Source: Chloroflexota bacterium (GTDB lineage Bacteria > Chloroflexota > Anaerolineae > SpSt-313). From it: a DNA stretch of 49,646 nt. Shown piece after piece: positions 23,944 to 32,996 of the stretch; within the stretch, counting starts at the first letter, position 1; every line of letters starts with the position of its first letter. The DNA lies in assembly GCA_029553955.1 (NCBI GenBank), contig JAKPJZ010000239.1, positions 1-49,646 of the forward strand. Reading direction: 5' to 3'. Made by a program: the position numbers and the translations under genes. The notes beneath the pieces were generated by a model, which was given only the letters and a program-made list of their open reading frames with translations, was not told the origin of the DNA and searched no databases.

Positions 23944-25236
23944 TCAGCCGGCCTCGCCTGCCCCCTCCAGCTCGGCGCGCTGCTGCAACTGCCTGCGCAG
24001 GGCCATGATATCGCGCGGCGCGGCAAAGGCGGCCAGCAGCAGGAAGATAAAGCAGACGAACCAGGTGCTCACGCAGATGTAGAGGATGGCCTGGCCGAGC
24101 GACGCGCGCACGGCGATCAGGCCCGCGAGCATGGGGGCCAGCGACGAGCCGATCAGCTCGCAAAAGTTCTCCACAGCGTGCGCGGTGCTGCGGACCTCGG
24201 GCGGGGTCACGTCAAAGACGGTCGAGGTCACATTGGGCGCGGCAAAGGGCATAAAGAGCGCCGTCAGGCACATCAGCAGGGCAAAGGGGACCTTGGCGTC
24301 GAAGGGCAGGCCGAGGGTCACCGCCAGCAGCACCGCCCCGAGGATGACGCCCACCGCGCTGACGAGGAGCCGGCCGCGCAGGCTGCGCTTGAAGAAATAG
24401 TCGCCCAGGGCGCCGCCTACGGGGTATCCTGCGGCCATCACCAGCACCGCCAGCACCATGGTGATGAGCACCTCGCCCGAGTTGTAACCGCGCTCCGTCT
24501 CGAGGTAGCGGAAGAACCAGAAGGTCACCACCTGCCAGGGGAACTGGCCGAAGAAGCCGTTGCCGATGACCAAGAGCAGGGTGCGATTGCGCAGCAGGCC
24601 CAGCGCCACCTTCCAACTGAAGCGATGCTCCGTCACTTGCGCCGCGGCCTGCAGCTCGGGCTCGGTGGAGCCGCGCTTGGGCTCCCTGACGCCAAAGAAG
24701 ATGGCCGCCGCCACGACGATGCCCAGCGACCCGGTGATGTAGAAGACGCCGCGCCAGCCGACGGCGCCGCCCAGCAGCATGGCCAGCAGCATGCCGATGA
24801 GGTAGCCCAGCGGCATGGCGACCTGCAGCAGGCCGTTGACCTTGCTGCGGATCCCCCGCTCGAAATAGTCGGCGACGAGGTTGTAGAGGCCGGGGTAGCT
24901 CGAGTCGTCGATGCCGGTGGAGGCGCGGGTGATCATGAAAGCCGGAAAGCTGCGCGCCACCGCGCTGAGCCAGGTAGTGGAGCCCCAGATGAAGGCCGCC
25001 AGCGCCAGCAGCTTGGCGCGGGCAAAGCGGTCGTAGAGGTAGCCCCACACCGGGTAGAGGATGGCACCCACGGCCACCGCAGCGGAGGAGACCAACCCCA
25101 TCTGCGCTTCGTCGATGCCGAACTCGTTCATGATGGGCGTGGTCAAGGGGCCGATCAGCAGCTTGTCGGCCTGATGCAGCAGCACAAAGACGAAGAAGAC
25201 GGCGAACACGAACCAGCGATAGCGTGAAGGCTTCAT
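23944..25236 (-). CDS. MFS transporter (GlpT/spinster-like)
   Basis: The 430-residue protein has about twelve membrane helices. The loop between helices 2 and 3 carries GYLYDRFARAKLLALAA, a form of the MFS signature, and ASTGIDDSSYPGLYN in helix 4 resembles the acidic helix of the spinster and organophosphate groups. The substrate cannot be told. The start at 25236 has GGGAGG upstream; the frame could open at 25260 but lacks a site there. It reads toward the histidine kinase gene and may share its transcript. It is divergent from the second MFS gene, and a palindromic element lies between them. Confidence 0.85.
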   Translation of the reverse strand: MKPSRYRWFVFAVFFVFVLLHQADKLLIGPLTTPIMNEFGIDEAQMGLVSSAAVAVGAILYPVWGYLYDRFARAKLLALAAFIWGSTTWLSAVARSFPAFMITRASTGIDDSSYPGLYNLVADYFERGIRSKVNGLLQVAMPLGYLIGMLLAMLLGGAVGWRGVFYITGSLGIVVAAAIFFGVREPKRGSTEPELQAAAQVTEHRFSWKVALGLLRNRTLLLVIGNGFFGQFPWQVVTFWFFRYLETERGYNSGEVLITMVLAVLVMAAGYPVGGALGDYFFKRSLRGRLLVSAVGVILGAVLLAVTLGLPFDAKVPFALLMCLTALFMPFAAPNVTSTVFDVTPPEVRSTAHAVENFCELIGSSLAPMLAGLIAVRASLGQAILYICVSTWFVCFIFLLLAAFAAPRDIMALRRQLQQRAELEGAGEAG

Positions 25237-25354
25237 CGAGTCCCTCCCAGGTCGCTTCACCGGCCGGCACGCGCCGGCACCCGACTGGACGACGCATTGC
25301 CTTCAGTATACGCACTTTACCACCCGCACCAAGTGGCCAATCCTGACAGGGTAT

Positions 25355-25560
25355 GTCCCAGAACTGCCGATGATCCTGGTCGCAGCCGGCCATCACGCTC
25401 CGCACCGACCCGGCCCCAGCCCGGATGGGGTGTTGGCAGGCTGGCGGGGGGTGTCCGGCGCCCTGCGGGGCGCCGGACAACCCCCGCCAGCCTGCCAACA
25501 CCCCCTATAGGGACCCGTACCGGGCGCGAAGCAAGCAGCCCGGTCGCCGGCAGATTTGGA
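25355..25560. mobile_element. Palindromic element 2 (37-bp arms) between divergent MFS genes
   Basis: Arms 25427-25463 and 25468-25504 pair at 36 of 37 positions around a TGCG loop. The left flank (CATCACGCTCCGCACCGACC) matches the flanks of the elements at 39274 and 32194, and the right flank (CCCCTATAGGGACCCGTACC) is also family-like. Terminal repeats are not recognisable and the outer limits are approximate. The arm sequence GGGGTGTTGGCAGGCTGGCG is unique to this copy. Confidence 0.75.
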
Positions 25561-25725
25561 GGAGCATGCCTCCTCGCACTTGACGCTGGATGGATTTGGG
25601 CCACAATGATGAGAGTGGCTATCGTGCGTCATTTCCGGTGCGCATCAGTTCGTGGCCCGTGGTGTATTCCGCCCGGGGAGGGCGCCACGCCTTCCCCGCA
25701 CCTGTCTCCATGGGAGGGTTACCCG

Positions 25726-26997
25726 GTGGAAGAGCCCCGTTTCCAGGTCTACCGCTACCGTTGGGTCGTGTTCCTCGCCTACATGGCCGCCGTCGTCGTC
25801 AACCAACTCTTGTGGATCACCTTCGCCTCCATCACCGGCGACGCCGCCAGGTACTATGGCGTCTCGGACCTCAGCATCGGCCTGCTTTCGATGAGCTTTA
25901 TGATCGTCTACATCGTCGTCTCCATCCCGGCCTCGTGGGTCATCGACACCTACGGCATCCGCATTGCCGTGGGCATCGGCGCCGCGCTCACCGGCATCTT
26001 TGGCCTGCTGCGCGGCCTCGCGGCGTCGAGTTACACCCTGGTGCTCGTCGCCCAGATTGGCATCGCCGTTGGCCAGCCGTTCATCCTCAACGCCGTGACC
26101 AAGGTGGCCGCGCGCTGGTTCCCCATCAGCGAGCGGGCGACCGCCTCGGGCCTGGGCTCGTTGGCCATCTACCTGGGCCTCATCGTGGGGCTGGCGCTCA
26201 CGCCCTACCTGACGGTGCTCCAGGGCATCGCCGGCATGCTCATGATCTACGGGGTGGTGTCGCTGATCGCCGCGCTGGTCTTCGTGGCCCTCGCCAGGGA
26301 GCGCCCGCCCACGCCGCCCTGCCCTCCGGATCAGGAGGCGCGCTCGCTGGTCTTCGACGGCCTGAAGCAGACCCTGCGCACGCGCGACTTTGCCCTGCTC
26401 ATGGCGATCTTTTTCGTGGGCCTCGGCGTGTTCAACAGCGTCACCACCTGGATCGAAGACATCGTGCGGCCGCGCGGCTTTTCCATCACCCAGGCCGGCA
26501 TCATCGGCGGCCTGATGATCGGCGGCGGCATCGTCGGCGCGCTGGTGCTGCCCGCTGCCTCCGACCGTGCGCGGCGCCGTGTGCCCTTCCTGGTGCTGGC
26601 CCTCGCCGGCGCCACGCTGGGGCTGGCCGGCCTCACCTTCGCCACGAGCTACTGGCTCGCGCTGTGCTCGGCGTTCGTCATGGGCTTCTTCCTCCTCTGC
26701 GCTGGCCCCATCGGCTTCCAGTACGGCGCCGAGGTGGCCTACCCCGCGCCAGAGGGCACCACCAACGGCCTGCTGCTGCTCATGGGCCAGATATCGGGCA
26801 TCGTTTTCATCTTTGGCATGGATGGGCTCAAGGCGCCCGACGGCTCGATGACGGTGCCGCTGGTGGTCCTCATCGCGCTCATGGTCGCGGGGCTGCTGCT
26901 CTGCACCCGGCTCAAGGAATCGGCCCTGATTGCCGGCACAGTCACTGACAGTCCAGCGGCTCAAGCCGCCACTACAAAGGGAGCGCCTCCTTCGTAG
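25726..26997 (+). CDS. MFS transporter (FLVCR-like)
   Basis: The 423-residue protein has about twelve helices and opens VEEPRFQVYRYRWVVFLAYM, reminiscent of the FLVCR and related heme/choline-type MFS branch (NQLLWITFASI). Substrate is not assignable with confidence. A GTG start at 25726 is supported by GGGAGGG seven bases upstream; longer frames run back into the palindromic element. The cytoplasmic loop around residues 195-215 is acidic and proline-rich. The last residues (DSPAAQAATTKGAPPS) are low complexity. Confidence 0.8.
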   Translation: MEEPRFQVYRYRWVVFLAYMAAVVVNQLLWITFASITGDAARYYGVSDLSIGLLSMSFMIVYIVVSIPASWVIDTYGIRIAVGIGAALTGIFGLLRGLAASSYTLVLVAQIGIAVGQPFILNAVTKVAARWFPISERATASGLGSLAIYLGLIVGLALTPYLTVLQGIAGMLMIYGVVSLIAALVFVALARERPPTPPCPPDQEARSLVFDGLKQTLRTRDFALLMAIFFVGLGVFNSVTTWIEDIVRPRGFSITQAGIIGGLMIGGGIVGALVLPAASDRARRRVPFLVLALAGATLGLAGLTFATSYWLALCSAFVMGFFLLCAGPIGFQYGAEVAYPAPEGTTNGLLLLMGQISGIVFIFGMDGLKAPDGSMTVPLVVLIALMVAGLLLCTRLKESALIAGTVTDSPAAQAATTKGAPPS

Positions 26998-27013
26998 TGA
27001 GGGCTTTGGCCTC

Positions 27014-27505
27014 ATGCCCTACGAATACCGCCGTCTCACACCCGAAGCGCGCGAGCACGTGCTCCAGCAGCGCGGGGGAAACGGCTATCCCTAGCATGCC
27101 CCGCCACATCCGTTCCGTGGGCAAGCCTGTTACCTGCTCACAGTCACCAACTATGACCACGTGCACATCATGCCGCAACCAGAGCGCTGCACCGACCTGG
27201 AAGCACGCCTGCTGGCAGCCATGGGCGCCATCAACGCCGAGGTCACGGCCTGGGTGGTCTTGCCCAACCACTATCACCTGCTATTGAGCGTCGAGTCGCT
27301 CGGTGCCGTATGCGCAGCGCTCCAGCGATTGCATGGCACGACCTCCAGAGCGTGGAACCTCGCGGATGGAATGACCGGGCAGCACCAGGTATGGTACCGG
27401 TATGTGGATCGCGCTATCCGCAACGCGGCTCACTTCTCTCGGGCGCTGAACCATGTCCACATCAAGCCAGTCAAGCATCGCTATGTCACAGATCCTTGCG
27501 AGTAA
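27014..27505 (+). pseudogene. RAYT (REP-associated tyrosine transposase), broken
   Basis: Reading from the ATG at 27014 gives a typical RAYT N-terminus (HPFRGQACYLLTVTNYDHVH), but codon 27 is a TAG stop (27092-27094). The same frame continues with the HUH-type motif LPNHYHLLL, a loop with VWYRYVDRAIRN and LNHVHIKPVKHRYV. The expected C-terminal segment after the NPVKH-like motif is missing: the frame ends at 27505 inside a 22-bp-arm palindrome. It is therefore doubly disabled, though an internal start at 27161 could make a fragment. RAYTs mobilise short palindromic repeats, which fits the repeat-rich surroundings. Confidence 0.8.
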
Positions 27506-27540
27506 CCCAGGGTTCGGCGAACCCTGGGTTACTCGCAAGG
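27494..27540. repeat. Palindrome abutting the RAYT end
   Basis: Perfect 22-bp arms (27494-27515 and 27519-27540) flank a GGC loop. The left arm contains the last codons and stop of the RAYT frame, so the hairpin replaces the normal RAYT C-terminus. It could be the cognate REP of this transposase or a terminator. Confidence 0.8.
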
Positions 27541-27697
27541 ACAGACTGACCAGGTACTCGCCGGCCGCAATTTGACAGGTGTGGCGGTCCTGATGCATAG
27601 TGGGTTGAATCCGTGGTTCGCCCAATTGCCGTCACAGCCGGCGATCTGCGCCGCTTTCCTCGGCGTGCGCCGCCAGGCAGTGCCAGGGAGGATCATC

Positions 27698-27976
27698 ATG
27701 GCAAAGGATCCAGGGGTTGGCTACCGGGTTGTGGCGACAGTGGTGCGCATTCAGGGCCACTGCGGCGCCGGCCTGCACGAGGGCGACACCTTCGCGATCA
27801 GTTGCCACGACCCCAACGGGCTCTGCGGCTTTTTCTACCACAGCATCTTTCCCGACCTGCAGACCTTCCAGTTCGGCGGCACCATGCCCTGGTGGCAGGG
27901 CGATGCCATCGAGGTGACCTGCCCTGACCCCGATAATCCCGTGACGCTACGGCTGGAAAGATCCCAGAGGGAGTAG
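27698..27976 (+). CDS. TIGR04076 family protein
   Basis: The 92-residue protein matches the small family TIGR04076, of unknown function. Features include VVATVVRIQGHCGAGLHEGD, a Cys-containing core and WWQGDAIEVTCPDPDNPVTL near the end. Four cysteines at about residues 22, 36, 44 and 73 are compatible with metal or redox function, but no role is known. The ATG at 27698 has GGGAGG seven bases upstream. The stop overlaps the GTG start of the next gene (TAGTG), so the two are probably translated together. Confidence 0.75.
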   Translation: MAKDPGVGYRVVATVVRIQGHCGAGLHEGDTFAISCHDPNGLCGFFYHSIFPDLQTFQFGGTMPWWQGDAIEVTCPDPDNPVTLRLERSQRE

Positions 27977-29301
27977 TGCCGCAGGGCGAGGCTCAACAAC
28001 CCGTGGCCCCCGCCATCCCCCGGCGGCTGCCGGCCTCGGCGGGCGACCAGGCCATGGTCCTCGGCGGCAGGCTGAGCGACCTGCAGATCCGCTGCGTGCT
28101 CACCTTCTCTGCGCGCGTCGACGCCGCGCGGCTGGCGCGGGCGGTGCGTCTGACGCTCGATGCCGAGCCGGTGCTCGGCTGTCGCTTTGTCGGCGACCCC
28201 TGGCTGCCCTACTGGGAGCGCCTCGACGGCCTCGATGCGCAGCCCCTCTGCCCCACGGTGCAGCCGCACGACGCCGAGCGCGCGCTGCACGGCTTCCTGG
28301 CCGAGCCGCTCGACCCCTGGGCGGGCCTGCCGCTGCGGGTGCGCCTGTTCCGCGCCGAGCACGACACGCTGTGTGTCAAAGTGCATCACGCGGTGGCCGA
28401 CGGCCGCGGCGTGCTGGAGTACCTGACCCTGCTGGCCTCGACCTACCGAGAGCTCGCGCTGGACCCCACCTACCAGCCCCAGCCCAACCTGCACGGCAGC
28501 CGCCAGCCGAGCCAGGTGTGGCGGCAGGCGGGCGCGCGCGAGATGCTGCACGCCGTGCGCCACTTTTCGGGCCAGGGGCCGCTCGCCTGGAGCAGGCCGG
28601 ACGCCGGCCACGCTGCTGGCCCGGCCTTTGCCGTGCGCCGTCTGGGGCCCGAGGCGAGCCGCGGCATCAGGGCCTACAGCCAGGAGATGGGCGTCACGGT
28701 CACCGCAGTGCTGCTCACCGCCACCTACCGCGCGCTGTTTGAGCTGCTCGACCCGCCGCAGGGCGTGCCGCTGCCCATGGTCGTCGCCATGGACCTGCGG
28801 CGCCACATCCCCTCGGGCCGCGCCGGGGCCATCTGTAACCTCTCGGGCGGCCTCTACCCGGCCATCACCCGCCGGCCCAGCGCCCCCTTCAGCGCCACGT
28901 TGCAGCAGGTGCATGCCGCCCTCGAAGCCGCCAAGGCCACCCATGTCGAGATGGCGCAGATGCTCTTCCTCCACCTCGCCTTTGTGCGCGGCTTTGGCGT
29001 GGCTCACCGCCTGGCCGGCCACTTTGTCGCCGTTAGGCCAACGGGCGCGGGGGGCAGCCGCTTCAGCCCGGGGCTCTCGAACCTGGGCGTGGTGGACCCC
29101 TGGCTGGCCGCGTTCGGCGAGGGCGCGCTGAGCGACTTGGTCGTCTTTGGCCCGGCCAACTATCCCCCTGATCTCGGCCTTACGGTCAGCACCTTTGGCG
29201 GGCGCATGGCTGTCACCATGGGCTACAGCGACACCCCCGGCGAAGCGCTGCTCGTGCGCCGCTTCCTGGAGCTGCTCATGGGCGAGCTTGGCGCGCTCTA
29301 G
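27976..29301 (+). CDS. Condensation-superfamily acyltransferase (PapA-like)
   Basis: The 441-residue protein carries the condensation/chloramphenicol acetyltransferase-fold active-site motif HHAVADG (His137, His138, Asp142, Gly143). It stands alone without carrier, adenylation or ketosynthase domains, as in PapA-type alcohol O-acyltransferases that move acyl chains onto alcohols of lipids. The second conserved region (DLRRHIPSGR, around 273) is also present. Substrate is unknown. It starts with GTG overlapping the stop of the TIGR04076 gene, which suggests a two-gene unit. Confidence 0.8.
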   Translation: MPQGEAQQPVAPAIPRRLPASAGDQAMVLGGRLSDLQIRCVLTFSARVDAARLARAVRLTLDAEPVLGCRFVGDPWLPYWERLDGLDAQPLCPTVQPHDAERALHGFLAEPLDPWAGLPLRVRLFRAEHDTLCVKVHHAVADGRGVLEYLTLLASTYRELALDPTYQPQPNLHGSRQPSQVWRQAGAREMLHAVRHFSGQGPLAWSRPDAGHAAGPAFAVRRLGPEASRGIRAYSQEMGVTVTAVLLTATYRALFELLDPPQGVPLPMVVAMDLRRHIPSGRAGAICNLSGGLYPAITRRPSAPFSATLQQVHAALEAAKATHVEMAQMLFLHLAFVRGFGVAHRLAGHFVAVRPTGAGGSRFSPGLSNLGVVDPWLAAFGEGALSDLVVFGPANYPPDLGLTVSTFGGRMAVTMGYSDTPGEALLVRRFLELLMGELGAL

Positions 29302-29405
29302 CGCACAATCAGGGAACCTGCCTGGATGCTGCAGGCGCCATGTCAACAGCCACCTGGCTGATGCATCGGGTTCGCGCTCGCTCGGGCCTGCCGTCGCGAT
29401 AGGTA

Positions 29406-29434
29406 TTGCCGTCGTGCTGGCCCTGGCCTATAAT
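29406..29434 (+). promoter_or_regulatory. Sigma70-type promoter for moaC
   Basis: TTGCCG (29406-29411) and a consensus TATAAT (29429-29434) are 17 bp apart and lie 40 bp before the moaC start, giving a leader of about 33 nt. Confidence 0.75.
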
Positions 29435-29473
29435 GGTCCCAAGTTGACTGCTGACCGCTGAAACGGAGGCCCG

Positions 29474-29974
29474 ATGTCGCTGACGCATGTGGACGAGCGC
29501 GGCCAGGCGCGCATGGTCGACGTGGGGGAAAAGCCGGTGACGCGGCGCGAGGCGGTGGCGCGCGGCTGGGTGGTGATGCAGCCCGAGACGCTGGCGTTGA
29601 TCGCGACAGGCGGCCTGCCCAAGGGCGACGTGCTGGCGGCCGCGCGCCTCGCCGGTATCATGGCCGCCAAGCGCACCGCAGAGCTGATCCCGCTCTGCCA
29701 CCCCCTACCGCTGGATTCTGTCGCCGTCGAGTGCCGGCCCGACGAGGCGGCCAACGCGGTGGAGGTCACGGCGACGGTGCACGTCACCGCACGCACCGGC
29801 GCCGAGATGGAGGCGCTCACCGCCGTCTCCGTCGCCGCGCTGACGGTCTATGACATGTGCAAGGCTGTCGATCGCTCGATGCACATCGAGTCGCTACGCC
29901 TGCTCAAGAAATCTGGCGGCCAGAGCGGCACGTGGGAGCTGGAAGGGGCGGAGGCGGAGCGCAGGCCGTATTGA
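29474..29974 (+). CDS. moaC: Cyclic pyranopterin monophosphate synthase MoaC
   Basis: The 166-residue enzyme makes cyclic pyranopterin monophosphate from the MoaA product in molybdenum cofactor synthesis. Family hallmarks are [18 protein letters not shown] at the start, [16 protein letters not shown] (around 75-90), the region [20 protein letters not shown] and [11 protein letters not shown] with the catalytic Lys. The length is usual. A strong promoter lies upstream. Moco genes moeA and moaB/mog follow, but moeA is on the other strand, so they are not one operon. Confidence 0.97.
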   Translation: MSLTHVDERGQARMVDVGEKPVTRREAVARGWVVMQPETLALIATGGLPKGDVLAAARLAGIMAAKRTAELIPLCHPLPLDSVAVECRPDEAANAVEVTATVHVTARTGAEMEALTAVSVAALTVYDMCKAVDRSMHIESLRLLKKSGGQSGTWELEGAEAERRPY

Positions 29975-30108
29975 TGCGTGACACGTAAAACGTAATGCGT
30001 GATGCGTGATGCGTGACCGTAGTTGCGTGTTCCGTCTATCCGCTGCCGACAACGGAACACGCAATACGCAACACTGGCGCGAACGCATCACGTTTTACGT
30101 TTTACGCG
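29975..30108. terminator. Nested inverted repeats between convergent moaC and moeA
   Basis: An inner perfect 13-bp stem (30023-30035 with 30052-30064) is enclosed by an outer imperfect inverted repeat of about 29 nt made of the ACGTAAAACGTAATGCGTGA vocabulary. It fills the whole gap between the two convergent genes and could end transcription from both sides. Confidence 0.65.
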
Positions 30109-31368
30109 TCACTCCGTCTCCGGCCACTCCAGCATCTGCACCCACACCTTGGTGCCAGCAGGGACCTTGCCGGCGTGTTTGGGGATGATGGCGAGGCCGT
30201 TGGCGCGCACCATGGAGGAGAGGACGCCCGAGCCCTGGGGGCCGGTGAGCCGCGCCGTCCAGTGGCCGGCGACGTCGACGGTGACGATGGCGCGCAGAAA
30301 GCGCACGCGGTCGGCATAGGCCTTGGCATCGTCGAGGAGGGTGGCTTCGATCTCGGGCGTGCGCAGGCGGCGCCGGCCGAGCATCTTGAAGATGGCCGGC
30401 CGCGCGAACTGCTCGAAAACGACCATCGCCGAGACGGGGTTGCCGGGCAGGCCGATGAGTGGGACGCCGCGGATGCCGCCGAAGGCCATCGGTTTGCCGG
30501 GCTGCATGCGCACCCGCCAAAAGTCGATCTGCCCCAGGTCGTGCAGGACCCGCTTGACCAGGTCATAGTCGCCCACCGATACGCCGCCCGAGGTCAGGAA
30601 GAGGTCGGCCCCGCGGGCAATGCCCTCTTCAATGCGCGCGGTGACGGCGGTCATGGTATCGCGGGCGATGGGCAGGAGCAGCGGCGTGCCGCCGTACCGC
30701 AGCACCTGCGCCGCGTTGGCGTAGCCGTTCGAGTTGCGGATCTGGCCCGGCCCCAGCGGCGCATCGATATCGACCAGTTCATCGCCGGTGGCGATGACGG
30801 CCACCCGCGGCCGGCGCGTGGCTGCGACGCGCGGGCGGCCCAGCGAGGCCAGCAGGCCAATCTCGGCAGGGCGCAGCACCGTGCCTGGCCGGAGCACCAC
30901 CTCGCCGCGGCGCACATCCTCACCCGCCTGACGCACGTTGGCGCCCGAGCGCACGGCACTGGCGATGCGCACGCGGCCGTGCTCCGCCCCGGCCGAGCCC
31001 TCGTCGGTGTCTTCAAAGGGCACGACGGCGTCGGCGCCGGGCGGCAGTGGCGCCCCGGTCATGATGCGGATGGCCGTCTGTGGCTGCACCGCGACGCCGG
31101 GCGCCTCGCCCGCAGCCAAAGTCGCGATGACCTGCAGCGCCACCGGCTGCTCGAGGGTCGCGTCGGCCACGTCGGCGGCGCGCACAGCATAGCCGTCCAT
31201 CGCCGAGTTGTCGAACGGTGGAATGTCGGCACCGGCCGCGATCTCTTCGGCCAGCGTACGCCCCAGTGCCTCGAGCAGGGGCACCTGCTCCGGCTCCAGC
31301 GTGCGCATCTGCGCCAGGATTTCCTGGCGCGCCTGCTCGACTTCCATAAGGAGGATTTCTTCCGGCAT
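30109..31368 (-). CDS. moeA: Molybdopterin molybdotransferase MoeA
   Basis: The 419-residue enzyme inserts molybdate into adenylated molybdopterin. Conserved parts are PPFDNSAMDGYAVRAADV (around 43-60), TGAPLPPGADAVVP, the MoCF-fold sequence VAVIATGDELVD, RNSNGYAN and LTSGGVSVGDYD, then GLPGNPVSAMV before the C-terminal domain. The ATG at 31368 has GGAG six bases upstream; an ATG four codons earlier (31380) is possible. It is convergent with moaC, divergent from moaB/mog, and its upstream region carries the 35-bp-arm palindrome. Confidence 0.95.
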   Translation of the reverse strand: MPEEILLMEVEQARQEILAQMRTLEPEQVPLLEALGRTLAEEIAAGADIPPFDNSAMDGYAVRAADVADATLEQPVALQVIATLAAGEAPGVAVQPQTAIRIMTGAPLPPGADAVVPFEDTDEGSAGAEHGRVRIASAVRSGANVRQAGEDVRRGEVVLRPGTVLRPAEIGLLASLGRPRVAATRRPRVAVIATGDELVDIDAPLGPGQIRNSNGYANAAQVLRYGGTPLLLPIARDTMTAVTARIEEGIARGADLFLTSGGVSVGDYDLVKRVLHDLGQIDFWRVRMQPGKPMAFGGIRGVPLIGLPGNPVSAMVVFEQFARPAIFKMLGRRRLRTPEIEATLLDDAKAYADRVRFLRAIVTVDVAGHWTARLTGPQGSGVLSSMVRANGLAIIPKHAGKVPAGTKVWVQMLEWPETE

Positions 31369-31440
31369 CTCTGGCTCCATTTCTAGGTGTGACCCGGCCA
31401 GTATAGGCGAAAGGCGCCGGGGGCACAAGCGGGGGGGAGG

Positions 31441-31680
31441 CGTGATACGTAATGCGTAATGCGTAATGTCGTCAGGACCGGCAAATGCCACTATGAGACA
31501 GGTTACGCAGTACGTAGTACGCATGCAACTGCTCAGCCTGTCATTGCGAGCCGCAGCGAAGCAATCCCCAGCCATGCGCGTCGCGGCCACGTTGGAGATT
31601 GCTTCGCTGCGGCTCGCAATGACAGGCTGAGTAGTGACGTACGCATTACGCAGCACGCATTACGCATCACGTATCACAAA
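31441..31680. repeat. REPIN-like palindrome flanked by ACGCATTACG repeats
   Basis: Arms 31532-31566 and 31597-31631 are perfect 35-bp complements containing TCATTGCGAGCCGCAGCGAA and close with a 30-nt loop. On both sides lie tracts of GTAATGCGTAATGCG and its complement, themselves forming an outer inverted repeat. A second copy of the core is at 36151-36267. The CATTGCGAG...GAAGCAATC core is a repeat I recall from many unrelated environmental bacteria; this is from memory, not a search. It occupies the gap between divergent moeA and moaB/mog. Confidence 0.85.
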
Positions 31681-31691
31681 GGAGTACTACC

Positions 31692-32183
31692 ATGTATCGC
31701 GTCGCTATCCTGACCATCAGTGACCGCGGGGCGCGCAGCGAGCGCGAGGATCGCAGTGGCCCGGCGCTCGCCGAGGCCATTGCCGGGCTGCCGGGCGCGG
31801 AGGTCGTGGCGCGCGCTGTGGTGCCCGACGAGCGCGCCGAGATCGAAGCGGCGCTGCGCCGCTGGGTGGCCGAGGGCCTGGACCTCATCCTGACCACCGG
31901 CGGCACCGGCTTTAGCCCGCGCGATGTGACGCCCGAGGCCACGCGCGCAGTGATCGACCGTGAGGCGCCCGGCCTGGCTGAGGCCATGCGCGCCGCCAGC
32001 CTGCGCGTCACGCCTCACGCCATGCTCTCGCGCGCGGTGGCTGGCATGGCCAGTTGCACCCTCATCGTCAACCTGCCCGGCAGCCCCAAGGCCGCCTGCG
32101 AGAACCTGCACACCATCCTGCCTGCGCTGCCCCACGGGCTCGACAAGCTGCGCGGCGACCCGGCCGAGTGCGCTACGCCCTGA
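31692..32183 (+). CDS. Molybdenum cofactor biosynthesis protein MoaB/MogA
   Basis: The 163-residue protein is a single MoCF domain that adenylates molybdopterin (Mog) or belongs to the MoaB branch. Hallmarks are ILTISDRGARSEREDRSGP, LILTTGGTGFSPRDVTPEAT (around 60-80), SRAVAGM and NLPGSPKAACENL near the end. The start is well supported by AAAGGAG. It is divergent from moeA. Eleven bases after the stop begins palindromic element 3. Confidence 0.92.
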   Translation: MYRVAILTISDRGARSEREDRSGPALAEAIAGLPGAEVVARAVVPDERAEIEAALRRWVAEGLDLILTTGGTGFSPRDVTPEATRAVIDREAPGLAEAMRAASLRVTPHAMLSRAVAGMASCTLIVNLPGSPKAACENLHTILPALPHGLDKLRGDPAECATP

Positions 32184-32193
32184 ACGCCGGCCT

Positions 32194-32444
32194 AATACTG
32201 CAACCGTACTTGTCGGAGGCGGCCTGCTATCCGGGCTTCACGCTGCGCAATCGGCCGGAACGGAACCCTATTGGGGGGCATTCTCGGCGGGTTGGCTGAC
32301 CCGTGGCCGCCCGCGGGCGGCCACGGGTCAGCCAACCCGCCGAGAATGCCCCCTCTGGGCCACGGCCGGGCTATAGCGAAGCGGATCAGCCGGCAGCCAC
32401 CCGGATCACCGCCAACCGCCCGCACCAAGTACGGTTGCCGTATT
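32194..32444. mobile_element. Palindromic element 3: complete copy with terminal repeats
   Basis: The central palindrome is perfect and loopless: arms 32274-32313 and 32314-32353 (40 bp each). Terminal inverted repeats AATACTGCAACCGTACTTG (32194-32212) and its complement (32426-32444, one mismatch) bound a 251-bp unit, 11 bases after the moaB stop. The flanks between terminal repeat and stem match the elements at 39274 and 33397. No target duplication is obvious. No protein is encoded. Confidence 0.9.
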
Positions 32445-32481
32445 TAGCAGGGCATTTCAGTGTCGCAAGAGAATCTTCATC

Positions 32482-32510
32482 TTGAATTCTCGGGGAATTT
32501 GTGATAAAAT
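32482..32510 (+). promoter_or_regulatory. Promoter for the Rrf2/IscR-like gene
   Basis: TTGAAT (32482-32487) and TAAAAT (32505-32510) are 17 bp apart, about 63 bp upstream of the GTG start. This A/T-rich patch contrasts with the GC-rich element next to it. Confidence 0.75.
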
Positions 32511-32572
32511 ACACAAGAAGTTCGTGACCAATCGCACGAAGTGGACGCAGGACGGCATAGGGGAGGTGCGCT

Positions 32573-32995
32573 GTGAAGTTGACGAGAGGGGCCGACTATG
32601 GCACGCTGGGCATCCTCTACCTGGCTCGCCAGCCACGCGGGCGGGTGGTGCTGATCAACGAGATCGCCGAGGCCCAGGGTGTCCCTGAGAGCTACCTGGC
32701 CAAGATCTTCCAGGATATGGCCAAGGCTGGCCTGGTCCGCTCGCACCGGGGCGCGCGCGGCGGCTTTAGCCTGGCCCGGCTGCCGGAAGAGATTACCCTG
32801 CGGCAGATCATCGAGGCCATCGAGGGCCCGGTCGCCCTCAACCGCTGCCTCGACCCGCGCGAGGGCTGCGGCCAGAGCGCCGGCTGCTCCGTCCATACCG
32901 CGCTTGCTGAGGTCCAGCGCACGCTGATTGACGCCCTCGATACCGTGACGCTCCAGAGCCTGGCTGCCCAGCAATTGCCCACGCAGGTGCCCTAG
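32573..32995 (+). CDS. Rrf2 family regulator, IscR-like
   Basis: The 140-residue protein has an N-terminal winged helix (MKLTRGADYGTLGILYLAR, recognition region around 37-55) and three cysteines Cys92, Cys99 and Cys105, spaced as in IscR, where they hold a [2Fe-2S] cluster. It should therefore sense Fe-S or redox status. No isc or suf genes are adjacent, so its targets lie elsewhere or include itself. GGAGGTG precedes the GTG start. A copy of the ACATCGGTCAAGTATT repeat begins one base after the stop codon. Confidence 0.9.
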   Translation: MKLTRGADYGTLGILYLARQPRGRVVLINEIAEAQGVPESYLAKIFQDMAKAGLVRSHRGARGGFSLARLPEEITLRQIIEAIEGPVALNRCLDPREGCGQSAGCSVHTALAEVQRTLIDALDTVTLQSLAAQQLPTQVP

Positions 32996-32996
32996 A

